NCBI GenBank assembly: GCA_942159475.1 | Contig: OW804096.1 | Span: 130,748,941 to 130,812,940 of the forward strand | Length of the DNA: 64,000 nucleotides | Direction of reading: 5' to 3' | Source of the DNA: Sthenelais limicola | Taxonomy: Eukaryota; Annelida; Polychaeta; Phyllodocida; Sigalionidae | Notes under the pieces: model-generated | Told to the model about the DNA's origin: nothing | Databases searched by the model: none | What the model saw: only the letters and a program-made list of their open reading frames with translations | Shown: positions 13,450-27,243 of the stretch, piece after piece | Layout: every line of letters begins with the position of its first letter | Position numbering within the stretch: position 1 is the stretch's first letter | Position numbers and translations under genes: made by a program

Positions 13450-14079
13450 CTAATGGAAGAGAAGAGATACCTTGTCAGTAACACAGAGGGGCCACCTGGC
13501 ACAGGGGAGGTTTGTGAGTCTGAATTGGGCAAAAGCGTTAGCTGTACAGGTCTTTGACATTTCCTCTTATGGCAGCATGTTGCGCCTGCGTCCTGCCAGG
13601 TCCAACCACCTGCAGGGACAGGCAGAGCCCCGGAGAGCACAAGGCTCTCTCCAGTCTAACCATCTGCTGGGGCGACACGCACGTCCCTTTCATTTGAGAC
13701 GCAATACACAATGAAGAGGTCAGAAATGTCCAAAGCTCAATCGAAGCAAGATGTGGGTGGGGCTGTAAACGCTAGCACACATTCAGGTTTGAAGGGCAGC
13801 AGGAATGGCTGCTGCTACTGCTACTCTTTCCAAACACAGGCATACATGCATACTCGGTATTGGGTCAAAGGCAAATAGTGGAGCTGACACAAAAGAAATG
13901 TTCTGGAAATGAGTCAGATGCACACACAGGGTTAGATACGGACAATCTGAGACAGAGATGACATGCAAGACGGTAGACATTGACAGAGGAGGACACACAT
14001 CCAAATGACCACAGTGTGGAACAGAGAGATGACAAGATATGGAGAGCATATATATGAGAATTGAAAAACGTGAACTTGC

Positions 14080-14703
14080 GTGATGGAGCTGGTGTAGGTG
14101 CTGGAGTTGTTCCATCACAGACACTGGCAAGCAGTTTGTCCAAGATGCCCTCCAACTCTCGGAAGTCTGGGGAAGTGAAATAATTGCCGTCTCTACGCTG
14201 GGGTTGGGACGAAATGGCCTTGAGTTCATTCTCGTCTACTGAGTTGGTAATACCAATGGCTATTACCTGGACGTTGTCACCTTGCAAGTCTTGAGCAATG
14301 GGCACTGTCCGGTCATTGTCAAATGTGGATTTGCCATCAGTGATGACGAGGGCCAGATTGGCAGCTTCTGGCCTGTCACCGTTGGCCACACTGAAGACCT
14401 GGCTTCTGGTGACCCAGAGTCCTCCTGATGTATTGGTATTGGCACCAGGATACCTGGTCTGCAGCACAGCATCTCTGGCCTGGCTCAGGTCTGTGTAGCG
14501 ATTGAGTGGGAAGAGCAGCTGCCCTCTGTCACTAAAGACAACTGCTGCCACTCGGGTGCCTGCCCTGGGCAGACGATCTATGATGTTGGCTACAAACTGC
14601 AGCAGCAGAGCCCAGTTGTCATAGCTGTTGTCGTTGGGGTTTGCGTCTCTGATGCTTCCCGATCCGTCAATGACGAAAGCTACATCTAAATCAGCTTCGC
14701 ATG
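14080..14703 (-). CDS. vWA domain exon A12 (208 aa, phase 1-1)
   Basis: Consensus array A vWA exon with intact MIDAS, Cys pair, AG acceptor and GCAAGT donor; introns of the commonest type on the right. Confidence 0.88.
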
Positions 14704-15333
14704 CTAATGGAAGAGAAGAGATACCTTGTCAGTAACACAGAGGGGCCACCTGGCACAGGGGAGGTTTGTGAGTCTGAATTGGGCAAAAGCGTTAGCTGTA
14801 CAGGTCTTTGACATTTCCTCTTATGGCAGCATGTTGCGCCTGCGTCCTGCCAGGTCCAACCACCTGCAGGGACAGGCAGAGCCCCGGAGAGCAAAAGGCT
14901 CTCTCCAGTCTAACCATCTGCTGGGGCAACACGCACGTCCCTTTCATTTGAGACGCAATACACAATGAAGAGGTCAGAAATGTCCAAGGCTCAATCGAAG
15001 CAAGATGTGGGTGGGGCTGTAAACGCTAGCACACATTCAGGTTTGAAGGGCAGCAGGAATGGCTGCTGCTACTGCTACTCTTTCCAAACACAGGCATACA
15101 TGCATACTCGGTATTGGGTCAAAGGCAAATAGTGGAGCTGACACAAAAGAAATGTTCTGGAAATGAGTCAGATGCACACACAGGGTTAGATACGGACAAT
15201 CTGAGACAGAGATGACATGCAAGACGGTAGACATTGACAGAGGAGGACACACATCCAAATGACCACAGTGTGGAACAGAGAGATGACAAGATATGGAGAG
15301 CATATATATGAGAATTGAAAAACGTGAACTTGC

Positions 15334-15957
15334 GTGATGGAGCTGGTGTAGGTGCTGGAGTTGTTCCATCACAGACACTGGCAAGCAGTTTGTCCAAGAT
15401 GCCCTCCAACTCTCGGAAGTCTGGGGAAGTGAAATAATTGCCGTCTCTACGCTGGGGTTGGGACGAAATGGCCTTGAGTTCATTCTCGTCTACTGAGTTG
15501 GTAATACCAATGGCTATTACCTGGACGTTGTCACCTTGCAAGTCTTGAGCAATGGGCACTGTCCGGTCATTGTCAAATGTGGATTTGCCATCAGTGATGA
15601 CGAGGGCCAGATTGGCAGCTTCTGGCCTGTCACCGTTGGCCACACTGAAGACCTGGCTTCTGGTGACCCAGAGTCCTCCTGATGTATTGGTATTGGCACC
15701 AGGATACCTGGTCTGCAGCACAGCATCTCTGGCCTGGCTCAGGTCTGTGTAGCGATTGAGTGGGAAGAGCAGCTGCCCTCTGTCACTAAAGACAACTGCT
15801 GCCACTCGGGTGCCTGCCCTGGGCAGACGATCTATGATGTTGGCTACAAACTGCAGCAGCAGAGCCCAGTTGTCATAGCTGTTGTCGTTGGGGTTTGCGT
15901 CTCTGATGCTTCCCGATCCGTCAATGACGAAAGCTACATCTAAATCAGCTTCGCATG
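15334..15957 (-). CDS. vWA domain exon A13 (208 aa, phase 1-1)
   Basis: Consensus array A vWA exon with intact MIDAS, Cys pair, AG acceptor and GCAAGT donor; no marker variants noticed. Confidence 0.88.
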
Positions 15958-16587
15958 CTAATGGAAGAGAAGAGATACCTTGTCAGTAACACAGAGGGGC
16001 CACCTGGCACAGGGGAGGTTTGTGAGTCTGAATTGGGCAAAAGCGTTAGCTGTACAGGTCTTTGACATTTCCTCTTATGGCAGCATGTTGCGCCTGCGTC
16101 CTGCCAGGTCCAACCACCTGCAGGGACAGGCAGAGCCCCGGAGAGCAAAAGGCTCTCTCCAGTCTAACCATCTGCTGGGGCAACACGCACGTCCCTTTCA
16201 TTTGAGACGCAATACACAATGAAGAGGTCAGAAATGTCCAAGGCTCAATCGAAGCAAGATGTGGGTGGGGCTGTAAACGCTAGCACACATTCAGGTTTGA
16301 AGGGCAGCAGGAATGGCTGCTGCTACTGCTACTCTTTCCAAACACAGGCATACATGCATACTCGGTATTGGGTCAAAGGCAAATAGTGGAGCTGACACAA
16401 AAGAAATGTTCTGGAAATGAGTCAGATGCACACACAGGGTTAGATACGGACAATCTGAGACAGAGATGACATGCAAGACGGTAGACATTGACAGAGGAGG
16501 ACACACATCCAAATGACCACAGTGTGGAACAGAGAGATGACAAGATATGGAGAGCATATATATGAGAATTGAAAAACGTGAACTTGC

Positions 16588-17211
16588 GTGATGGAGCTGG
16601 TGTAGGTGCTGGAGTTGTTCCATCACAGACACTGGCAAGCAGTTTGTCCAAGATGCCCTCCAACTCTCGGAAGTCTGGGGAAGTGAAATAATTGCCGTCT
16701 CTACGCTGGGGTTGGGACGAAATGGCCTTGAGTTCATTCTCGTCTACTGAGTTGGTAATACCAATGGCTATTACCTGGACGTTGTCACCTTGCAAGTCTT
16801 GAGCAATGGGCACTGTCCGGTCATTGTCAAATGTGGATTTGCCATCAGTGATGACGAGGGCCAGATTGGCAGCTTCTGGCCTGTCACCATTGGCCACACT
16901 GAAGACCTGGCTTCTGGTGACCCAGAGTCCTCCTGATGTATTGGTATTGGCACCAGGATACCTGGTCTGCAGCACAGCATCTCTGGCCTGGCTCAGGTCT
17001 GTGTAGCGATTGAGTGGGAAGAGCAGCTGCCCTCTGTCACTAAAGACAACTGCTGCCACTCGGGTGCCTGCCCTGGGCAGACGATCTATGATGTTGGCTA
17101 CAAACTGCAGCAGCAGAGCCCAGTTGTCATAGCTGTTGTCGTTGGGGTTTGCGTCTCTGATGCTTCCCGATCCGTCAATGACGAAAGCTACATCTAAATC
17201 AGCTTTGCATG
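16588..17211 (-). CDS. vWA domain exon A14 (208 aa, phase 1-1)
   Basis: Carries a missense change against all other array A exons: Glu3 to Lys (GAA to AAA, base 17,206), just after the first Cys and outside the core fold. Also has the silent Asn108 marker at 16,889 shared with A8 and A9. Confidence 0.88.
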
Positions 17212-17841
17212 CTAATGGAAGAGAAGAGATACCTTGTCAGTAACACAGAGGGGCCACCTGGCACAGGGGAGGTTTGTGAGTCTGAATTGGGCAAAAGCGT
17301 TAGCTGTACAGGTCTTTGACATTTCCTCTTATGGCAGCATGTTGCGCCTGCGTCCTGCCAGGTCCAACCACCTGCAGGGACAGGCAGAGCCCCGGAGAGC
17401 AAAAGGCTCTCTCCAGTCTAACCATCTGCTGGGGCAACACGCACGTCCCTTTCATTTGAGACGCAATACACAATGAAGAGGTCAGAAATGTCCAAGGCTC
17501 AATCGAAGCAAGATGTGGGTGGGGCTGTAAACGCTAGCACACATTCAGGTTTGAAGGGCAGCAGGAATGGCTGCTGCTACTGCTACTCTTTCCAAACACA
17601 GGCATACATGCATACTCGGTATTGGGTCAAAGGCAAATAGTGGAGCTGACACAAAAGAAATGTTCTGGAAATGAGTCAGATGCACACACAGGGTTAGATA
17701 CGGACAATCTGAGACAGAGATGACATGCAAGACGGTAGACATTGACAGAGGAGGACACACATCCAAATGACCACAGTGTGGAACAGAGAGATGACAAGAT
17801 ATGGAGAGCATATATATGAGAATTGAAAAACGTGAACTTGC

Positions 17842-18465
17842 GTGATGGAGCTGGTGTAGGTGCTGGAGTTGTTCCATCACAGACACTGGCAAGCAGTTTG
17901 TCCAAGATGCCCTCCAACTCTCGGAAGTCTGGGGAAGTGAAATAATTGCCGTCTCTACGCTGGGGTTGGGACGAAATGGCCTTGAGTTCATTCTCGTCTA
18001 CTGAGTTGGTAATACCAATGGCTATTACCTGGACGTTGTCACCTTGCAAGTCTTGAGCAATGGGCACTGTCCGGTCATTGTCAAATGTGGATTTGCCATC
18101 AGTGATGACGAGGGCCAGATTGGCAGCTTCTGGCCTGTCACCGTTGGCCACACTGAAGACCTGGCTTCTGGTGACCCAGAGTCCTCCTGATGTATTGGTA
18201 TTGGCACCAGGATACCTGGTCTGCAGCACAGCATCTCTGGCCTGGCTCAGGTCTGTGTAGCGATTGAGTGGGAAGAGCAGCTGCCCTCTGTCACTAAAGA
18301 CAACTGCTGCCACTCGGGTGCCTGCCCTGGGCAGACGATCTATGATGTTGGCTACAAACTGCAGCAGCAGAGCCCAGTTGTCATAGCTGTTGTCGTTGGG
18401 GTTTGCGTCTCTGATGCTTCCCGATCCGTCAATGACGAAAGCTACATCTAAATCAGCTTCGCATG
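17842..18465 (-). CDS. vWA domain exon A15 (208 aa, phase 1-1)
   Basis: Consensus array A vWA exon with intact MIDAS, Cys pair, AG acceptor and GCAAGT donor; no marker variants noticed. Confidence 0.88.
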
Positions 18466-19095
18466 CTAATGGAAGAGAAGAGATACCTTGTCAGTAACAC
18501 AGAGGGGCCACCTGGCACAGGGGAGGTTTGTGAGTCTGAATTGGGCAAAAGCGTTAGCTGTACAGGTCTTTGACATTTCCTCTTATGGCAGCATGTTGCG
18601 CCTGCGTCCTGCCAGGTCCAACCACCTGCAGGGACAGGCAGAGCCCCGGAGAGCAAAAGGCTCTCTCCAGTCTAACCATCTGCTGGGGCAACACGCACGT
18701 CCCTTTCATTTGAGACGCAATACACAATGAAGAGGTCAGAAATGTCCAAGGCTCAATCGAAGCAAGATGTGGGTGGGGCTGTAAACGCTAGCACACATTC
18801 AGGTTTGAAGGGCAGCAGGAATGGCTGCTGCTACTGCTACTCTTTCCAAACACAGGCATACATGCATACTCGGTATTGGGTCAAAGGCAAATAGTGGAGC
18901 TGACACAAAAGAAATGTTCTGGAAATGAGTCAGATGCACACACAGGGTTAGATACGGACAATCTGAGACAGAGATGACATGCAAGACGGTAGACATTGAC
19001 AGAGGAGGACACACATCCAAATGACCACAGTGTGGAACAGAGAGATGACAAGATATGGAGAGCATATATATGAGAATTGAAAAACGTGAACTTGC

Positions 19096-19719
19096 GTGAT
19101 GGAGCTGGTGTAGGTGCTGGAGTTGTTCCATCACAGACACTGGCAAGCAGTTTGTCCAAGATGCCCTCCAACTCTCGGAAGTCTGGGGAAGTGAAATAAT
19201 TGCCGTCTCTACGCTGGGGTTGGGACGAAATGGCCTTGAGTTCATTCTCGTCTACTGAGTTGGTAATACCAATGGCTATTACCTGGACGTTGTCACCTTG
19301 CAAGTCTTGAGCAATGGGCACTGTCCGGTCATTGTCAAATGTGGATTTGCCATCAGTGATGACGAGGGCCAGATTGGCAGCTTCTGGCCTGTCACCGTTG
19401 GCCACACTGAAGACCTGGCTTCTGGTGACCCAGAGTCCTCCTGATGTATTGGTATTGGCACCAGGATACCTGGTCTGCAGCACAGCATCTCTGGCCTGGC
19501 TCAGGTCTGTGTAGCGATTGAGCGGGAAGAGCAGCTGCCCTCTGTCACTAAAGACAACTGCTGCCACTCGGGTGCCTGCCCTGGGCAGACGATCTATGAT
19601 GTTGGCTACAAACTGCAGCAGCAGAGCCCAGTTGTCATAGCTGTTGTCGTTGGGGTTTGCGTCTCTGATGCTTCCCGATCCGTCAATGACGAAAGCTACA
19701 TCTAAATCAGCTTCGCATG
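19096..19719 (-). CDS. vWA domain exon A16 (208 aa, phase 1-1)
   Basis: Consensus protein; silent Pro66 marker at 19,523 shared only with A10, exactly 7,524 bp (six units) away. Confidence 0.88.
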
Positions 19720-20349
19720 CTAATGGAAGAGAAGAGATACCTTGTCAGTAACACAGAGGGGCCACCTGGCACAGGGGAGGTTTGTGAGTCTGAATTGGGC
19801 AAAAGCGTTAGCTGTACAGGTCTTTGACATTTCCTCTTATGGCAGCATGTTGCGCCTGCGTCCTGCCAGGTCCAACCACCTGCAGGGACAGGCAGAGCCC
19901 CGGAGAGCAAAAGGCTCTCTCCAGTCTAACCATCTGCTGGGGCAACACGCACGTCCCTTTCATTTGAGACGCAATACACAATGAAGAGGTCAGAAATGTC
20001 CAAGGCTCAATCGAAGCAAGATGTGGGTGGGGCTGTAAACGCTAGCACACATTCAGGTTTGAAGGGCAGCAGGAATGGCTGCTGCTACTGCTACTCTTTC
20101 CAAACACAGGCATACATGCATACTCGGTATTGGGTCAAAGGCAAATAGTGGAGCTGACACAAAAGAAATGTTCTGGAAATGAGTCAGATGCACACACAGG
20201 GTTAGATACGGACAATCTGAGACAGAGATGACATGCAAGACGGTAGACATTGACAGAGGAGGACACACATCCAAATGACCACAGTGTGGAACAGAGAGAT
20301 GACAAGATATGGAGAGCATATATATGAGAATTGAAAAACGTGAACTTGC

Positions 20350-20973
20350 GTGATGGAGCTGGTGTAGGTGCTGGAGTTGTTCCATCACAGACACTGGCAA
20401 GCAGTTTGTCCAAGATGCCCTCCAACTCTCGGAAGTCTGGGGAAGTGAAATAATTGCCGTCTCTACGCTGGGGTTGGGACGAAATGGCCTTGAGTTCATT
20501 CTCGTCTACTGAGTTGGTAATACCAATGGCTATTACCTGGACGTTGTCACCTTGCAAGTCTTGAGCAATGGGCACTGTCCGGTCATTGTCAAATGTGGAT
20601 TTGCCATCAGTGATGACGAGGGCCAGATTGGCAGCTTCTGGCCTGTCACCGTTGGCCACACTGAAGACCTGGCTTCTGGTGACCCAGAGTCCTCCTGATG
20701 TATTGGTATTGGCACCAGGATACCTGGTCTGCAGCACAGCATCTCTGGCCTGGCTCAGGTCTGTGTAGCGATTGAGTGGGAAGAGCAGCTGCCCTCTGTC
20801 ACTAAAGACAACTGCTGCCACTCGGGTGCCTGCCCTGGGCAGACGATCTATGATGTTGGCTACAAACTGCAGCAGCAGAGCCCAGTTGTCATAGCTGTTG
20901 TCGTTGGGGTTTGCGTCTCTGATGCTTCCCGATCCGTCAATGACGAAAGCTACATCTAAATCAGCTTCGCATG
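20350..20973 (-). CDS. vWA domain exon A17 (208 aa, phase 1-1)
   Basis: Consensus protein. The right intron has the same linked variants as that of A11 (six units away), including C at 21,164. Confidence 0.88.
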
Positions 20974-21603
20974 CTAATGGAAGAGAAGAGATACCTTGTC
21001 AGTAACACAGAGGGGCCACCTGGCACAGGGGAGGTTTGTGAGTCTGAATTGGGCAAAAGCGTTAGCTGTACAGGTCTTTGACATTTCCTCTTATGGCAGC
21101 ATGTTGCGCCTGCGTCCTGCCAGGTCCAACCACCTGCAGGGACAGGCAGAGCCCCGGAGAGCACAAGGCTCTCTCCAGTCTAACCATCTGCTGGGGCGAC
21201 ACGCACGTCCCTTTCATTTGAGACGCAATACACAATGAAGAGGTCAGAAATGTCCAAAGCTCAATCGAAGCAAGATGTGGGTGGGGCTGTAAACGCTAGC
21301 ACACATTCAGGTTTGAAGGGCAGCAGGAATGGCTGCTGCTACTGCTACTCTTTCCAAACACAGGCATACATGCATACTCGGTATTGGGTCAAAGGCAAAT
21401 AGTGGAGCTGAGACAAAAGAAATGTTCTGGAAATGAGTCAGATGCACACACAGGGTTAGATACGGACAATCTGAGACAGAGATGACATGCAAGACGGTAG
21501 ACATTGACAGAGGAGGACACACATCCAAATGACCACAGTGTGGAACAGAGAGATGACAAGATATGGAGAGCATATATATGAGAATTGAAAAACGTGAACT
21601 TGC

Positions 21604-22227
21604 GTGATGGAGCTGGTGTAGGTGCTGGAGTTGTTCCATCACAGACACTGGCAAGCAGTTTGTCCAAGATGCCCTCCAACTCTCGGAAGTCTGGGGAAGT
21701 GAAATAATTGCCGTCTCTACGCTGGGGTTGGGACGAAATGGCCTTGAGTTCATTCTCGTCTACTGAGTTGGTAATACCAATGGCTATTACCTGGACGTTG
21801 TCACCTTGCAAGTCTTGAGCAATGGGCACTGTCCGGTCATTGTCAAATGTGGATTTGCCATCAGTGATGACGAGGGCCAGATTGGCAGCTTCTGGCCTGT
21901 CACCGTTGGCCACACTGAAGACCTGGCTTCTGGTGACCCAGAGTCCTCCTGATGTATTGGTATTGGCACCAGGATACCTGGTCTGCAGCACAGCATCTCT
22001 GGCCTGGCTCAGGTCTGTGTAGCGATTGAGTGGGAAGAGCAGCTGCCCTCTGTCACTAAAGACAACTGCTGCCACTCGGGTGCCTGCCCTGGGCAGACGA
22101 TCTATGATGTTGGCTACAAACTGCAGCAGCAGAGCCCAGTTGTCATAGCTGTTGTCGTTGGGGTTTGCGTCTCTGATGCTTCCCGATCCGTCAATGACGA
22201 AAGCTACATCTAAATCAGCTTCGCATG
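21604..22227 (-). CDS. vWA domain exon A18 (208 aa, phase 1-1)
   Basis: Consensus protein; the left intron has the GAGACA variant otherwise seen only in units 4-6 and 22-24. Confidence 0.88.
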
Positions 22228-22857
22228 CTAATGGAAGAGAAGAGATACCTTGTCAGTAACACAGAGGGGCCACCTGGCACAGGGGAGGTTTGTGAGTCTG
22301 AATTGGGCAAAAGCGTTAGCTGTACAGGTCTTTGACATTTCCTCTTATGGCAGCATGTTGCGCCTGCGTCCTGCCAGGTCCAACCACCTGCAGGGACAGG
22401 CAGAGCCCCGGAGAGCAAAAGGCTCTCTCCAGTCTAACCATCTGCTGGGGCAACACGCACGTCCCTTTCATTTGAGACGCAATACACAATGAAGAGGTCA
22501 GAAATGTCCAAGGCTCAATCGAAGCAAGATGTGGGTGGGGCTGTAAACGCTAGCACACATTCAGGTTTGAAGGGCAGCAGGAATGGCTGCTGCTACTGCT
22601 ACTCTTTCCAAACACAGGCATACATGCATACTCGGTATTGGGTCAAAGGCAAATAGTGGAGCTGACACAAAAGAAATGTTCTGGAAATGAGTCAGATGCA
22701 CACACAGGGTTAGATACGGACAATCTGAGACAGAGATGACATGCAAGACGGTAGACATTGACAGAGGAGGACACACATCCAAATGACCACAGTGTGGAAC
22801 AGAGAGATGACAAGATATGGAGAGCATATATATGAGAATTGAAAAACGTGAACTTGC

Positions 22858-23481
22858 GTGATGGAGCTGGTGTAGGTGCTGGAGTTGTTCCATCACAGAC
22901 ACTGGCAAGCAGTTTGTCCAAGATGCCCTCCAACTCTCGGAAGTCTGGGGAAGTGAAATAATTGCCGTCTCTACGCTGGGGTTGGGACGAAATGGCCTTG
23001 AGTTCATTCTCGTCTACTGAGTTGGTAATACCAATGGCTATTACCTGGACGTTGTCACCTTGCAAGTCTTGAGCAATGGGCACTGTCCGGTCATTGTCAA
23101 ATGTGGATTTGCCATCAGTGATGACGAGGGCCAGATTGGCAGCTTCTGGCCTGTCACCGTTGGCCACACTGAAGACCTGGCTTCTGGTGACCCAGAGTCC
23201 TCCTGATGTATTGGTATTGGCACCAGGATACCTGGTCTGCAGCACAGCATCTCTGGCCTGGCTCAGGTCTGTGTAGCGATTGAGTGGGAAGAGCAGCTGC
23301 CCTCTGTCACTAAAGACAACTGCTGCCACTCGGGTGCCTGCCCTGGGCAGACGATCTATGATGTTGGCTACAAACTGCAGCAGCAGAGCCCAGTTGTCAT
23401 AGCTGTTGTCGTTGGGGTTTGCGTCTCTGATGCTTCCCGATCCGTCAATGACGAAAGCTACATCTAAATCAGCTTCGCATG
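22858..23481 (-). CDS. vWA domain exon A19 (208 aa, phase 1-1)
   Basis: Consensus protein; right intron of the A11/A17 variant type. Confidence 0.88.
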
Positions 23482-24111
23482 CTAATGGAAGAGAAGAGAT
23501 ACCTTGTCAGTAACACAGAGGGGCCACCTGGCACAGGGGAGGTTTGTGAGTCTGAATTGGGCAAAAGCGTTAGCTGTACAGGTCTTTGACATTTCCTCTT
23601 ATGGCAGCATGTTGCGCCTGCGTCCTGCCAGGTCCAACCACCTGCAGGGACAGGCAGAGCCCCGGAGAGCACAAGGCTCTCTCCAGTCTAACCATCTGCT
23701 GGGGCGACACGCACGTCCCTTTCATTTGAGACGCAATACACAATGAAGAGGTCAGAAATGTCCAAAGCTCAATCGAAGCAAGATGTGGGTGGGGCTGTAA
23801 ACGCTAGCACACATTCAGGTTTGAAGGGCAGCAGGAATGGCTGCTGCTACTGCTACTCTTTCCAAACACAGGCATACATGCATACTCGGTATTGGGTCAA
23901 AGGCAAATAGTGGAGCTGACACAAAAGAAATGTTCTGGAAATGAGTCAGATGCACACACAGGGTTAGATACGGACAATCTGAGACAGAGATGACATGCAA
24001 GACGGTAGACATTGACAGAGGAGGACACACATCCAAATGACCACAGTGTGGAACAGAGAGATGACAAGATATGGAGAGCATATATATGAGAATTGAAAAA
24101 CGTGAACTTGC

Positions 24112-24735
24112 GTGATGGAGCTGGTGTAGGTGCTGGAGTTGTTCCATCACAGACACTGGCAAGCAGTTTGTCCAAGATGCCCTCCAACTCTCGGAAGTCT
24201 GGGGAAGTGAAATAATTGCCGTCTCTACGCTGGGGTTGGGACGAAATGGCCTTGAGTTCATTCTCGTCTACTGAGTTGGTAATACCAATGGCTATTACCT
24301 GGACGTTGTCACCTTGCAAGTCTTGAGCAATGGGCACTGTCCGGTCATTGTCAAATGTGGATTTGCCATCAGTGATGACGAGGGCCAGATTGGCAGCTTC
24401 TGGCCTGTCACCGTTGGCCACACTGAAGACCTGGCTTCTGGTGACCCAGAGTCCTCCTGATGTATTGGTATTGGCACCAGGATACCTGGTCTGCAGCACA
24501 GCATCTCTGGCCTGGCTCAGGTCTGTGTAGCGATTGAGTGGGAAGAGCAGCTGCCCTCTGTCACTAAAGACAACTGCTGCCACTCGGGTGCCTGCCCTGG
24601 GCAGACGATCTATGATGTTGGCTACAAACTGCAGCAGCAGAGCCCAGTTGTCATAGCTGTTGTCGTTGGGGTTTGCGTCTCTGATGCTTCCCGATCCGTC
24701 AATGACGAAAGCTACATCTAAATCAGCTTCGCATG
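24112..24735 (-). CDS. vWA domain exon A20 (208 aa, phase 1-1)
   Basis: Consensus array A vWA exon with intact MIDAS, Cys pair, AG acceptor and GCAAGT donor; no marker variants noticed. Confidence 0.88.
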
Positions 24736-25365
24736 CTAATGGAAGAGAAGAGATACCTTGTCAGTAACACAGAGGGGCCACCTGGCACAGGGGAGGTTTG
24801 TGAGTCTGAATTGGGCAAAAGCGTTAGCTGTACAGGTCTTTGACATTTCCTCTTATGGCAGCATGTTGCGCCTGCGTCCTGCCAGGTCCAACCACCTGCA
24901 GGGACAGGCAGAGCCCCGGAGAGCAAAAGGCTCTCTCCAGTCTAACCATCTGCTGGGGCAACACGCACGTCCCTTTCATTTGAGACGCAATACACAATGA
25001 AGAGGTCAGAAATGTCCAAGGCTCAATCGAAGCAAGATGTGGGTGGGGCTGTAAACGCTAGCACACATTCAGGTTTGAAGGGCAGCAGGAATGGCTGCTG
25101 CTACTGCTACTCTTTCCAAACACAGGCATACATGCATACTCGGTATTGGGTCAAAGGCAAATAGTGGAGCTGACACAAAAGAAATGTTCTGGAAATGAGT
25201 CAGATGCACACACAGGGTTAGATACGGACAATCTGAGACAGAGATGACATGCAAGACGGTAGACATTGACAGAGGAGGACACACATCCAAATGACCACAG
25301 TGTGGAACAGAGAGATGACAAGATATGGAGAGCATATATATGAGAATTGAAAAACGTGAACTTGC

Positions 25366-25989
25366 GTGATGGAGCTGGTGTAGGTGCTGGAGTTGTTCCA
25401 TCACAGACACTGGCAAGCAGTTTGTCCAAGATGCCCTCCAACTCTCGGAAGTCTGGGGAAGTGAAATAATTGCCGTCTCTACGCTGGGGTTGGGACGAAA
25501 TGGCCTTGAGTTCATTCTCGTCTACTGAGTTGGTAATACCAATGGCTATTACCTGGACGTTGTCACCTTGCAAGTCTTGAGCAATGGGCACTGTCCGGTC
25601 ATTGTCAAATGTGGATTTGCCATCAGTGATGACGAGGGCCAGATTGGCAGCTTCTGGCCTGTCACCGTTGGCCACACTGAAGACCTGGCTTCTGGTGACC
25701 CAGAGTCCTCCTGATGTATTGGTATTGGCACCAGGATACCTGGTCTGCAGCACAGCATCTCTGGCCTGGCTCAGGTCTGTGTAGCGATTGAGTGGGAAGA
25801 GCAGCTGCCCTCTGTCACTAAAGACAACTGCTGCCACTCGGGTGCCTGCCCTGGGCAGACGATCTATGATGTTGGCTACAAACTGCAGCAGCAGAGCCCA
25901 GTTGTCATAGCTGTTGTCGTTGGGGTTTGCGTCTCTGATGCTTCCCGATCCGTCAATGACGAAAGCTACATCTAAATCAGCTTCGCATG
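25366..25989 (-). CDS. vWA domain exon A21 (208 aa, phase 1-1)
   Basis: Consensus protein; the right intron has the GACACGCACATCC variant set shared only with the intron right of A3. Confidence 0.88.
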
Positions 25990-26619
25990 CTAATGGAAGA
26001 GAAGAGATACCTTGTCAGTAACACAGAGGGGCCACCTGGCACAGGGGAGGTTTGTGAGTCTGAATTGGGCAAAAGCGTTAGCTGTACAGGTCTTTGACAT
26101 TTCCTCTTATGGCAGCATGTTGCGCCTGCGTCCTGCCAGGTCCAACCACCTGCAGGGACAGGCAGAGCCCCGGAGAGCACAAGGCTCTCTCCAGTCTAAC
26201 CATCTGCTGGGGCGACACGCACATCCCTTTCATTTGAGACGCAATACACAATGAAGAGGTCAGAAATGTCCAAAGCTCAATCGAAGCAAGATGTGGGTGG
26301 GGCTGTAAACGCTAGCACACATTCAGGTTTGAAGGGCAGCAGGAATGGCTGCTGCTACTGCTACTCTTTCCAAACACAGGCATACATGCATACTCGGTAT
26401 TGGGTCAAAGGCAAATAGTGGAGCTGAGACAAAAGAAATGTTCTGGAAATGAGTCAGATGCACACACAGGGTTAGATACGGACAATCTGAGACAGAGATG
26501 ACATGCAAGACGGTAGACATTGACAGAGGAGGACACACATCCAAATGACCACAGTGTGGAACAGAGAGATGACAAGATATGGAGAGCATATATATGAGAA
26601 TTGAAAAACGTGAACTTGC

Positions 26620-27243
26620 GTGATGGAGCTGGTGTAGGTGCTGGAGTTGTTCCATCACAGACACTGGCAAGCAGTTTGTCCAAGATGCCCTCCAACTCTC
26701 GGAAGTCTGGGGAAGTGAAATAATTGCCGTCTCTACGCTGGGGTTGGGACGAAATGGCCTTGAGTTCATTCTCGTCTACTGAGTTGGTAATACCAATGGC
26801 TATTACCTGGACGTTGTCACCTTGCAAGTCTTGAGCAATGGGCACTGTCCGGTCATTGTCAAATGTGGATTTGCCATCAGTGATGACGAGGGCCAGATTG
26901 GCAGCTTCTGGCCTGTCACCGTTGGCCACACTGAAGACCTGGCTTCTGGTGACCCAGAGTCCTCCTGATGTATTGGTATTGGCACCAGGATACCTGGTCT
27001 GCAGCACAGCATCTCTGGCCTGGCTCAGGTCTGTGTAGCGATTGAGTGGGAAGAGCAGCTGCCCTCTGTCACTAAAGACAACTGCTGCCACTCGGGTGCC
27101 TGCCCTGGGCAGACGATCTATGATGTTGGCTACAAACTGCAGCAGCAGAGCCCAGTTGTCATAGCTGTTGTCGTTGGGGTTTGCGTCTCTGATGCTTCCC
27201 GATCCGTCAATGACGAAAGCTACATCTAAATCAGCTTCGCATG
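26620..27243 (-). CDS. vWA domain exon A22 (208 aa, phase 1-1)
   Basis: Consensus protein; left intron has GAGACA. The run A21 to A24 thus repeats the marker order of A3 to A6. Confidence 0.88.
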
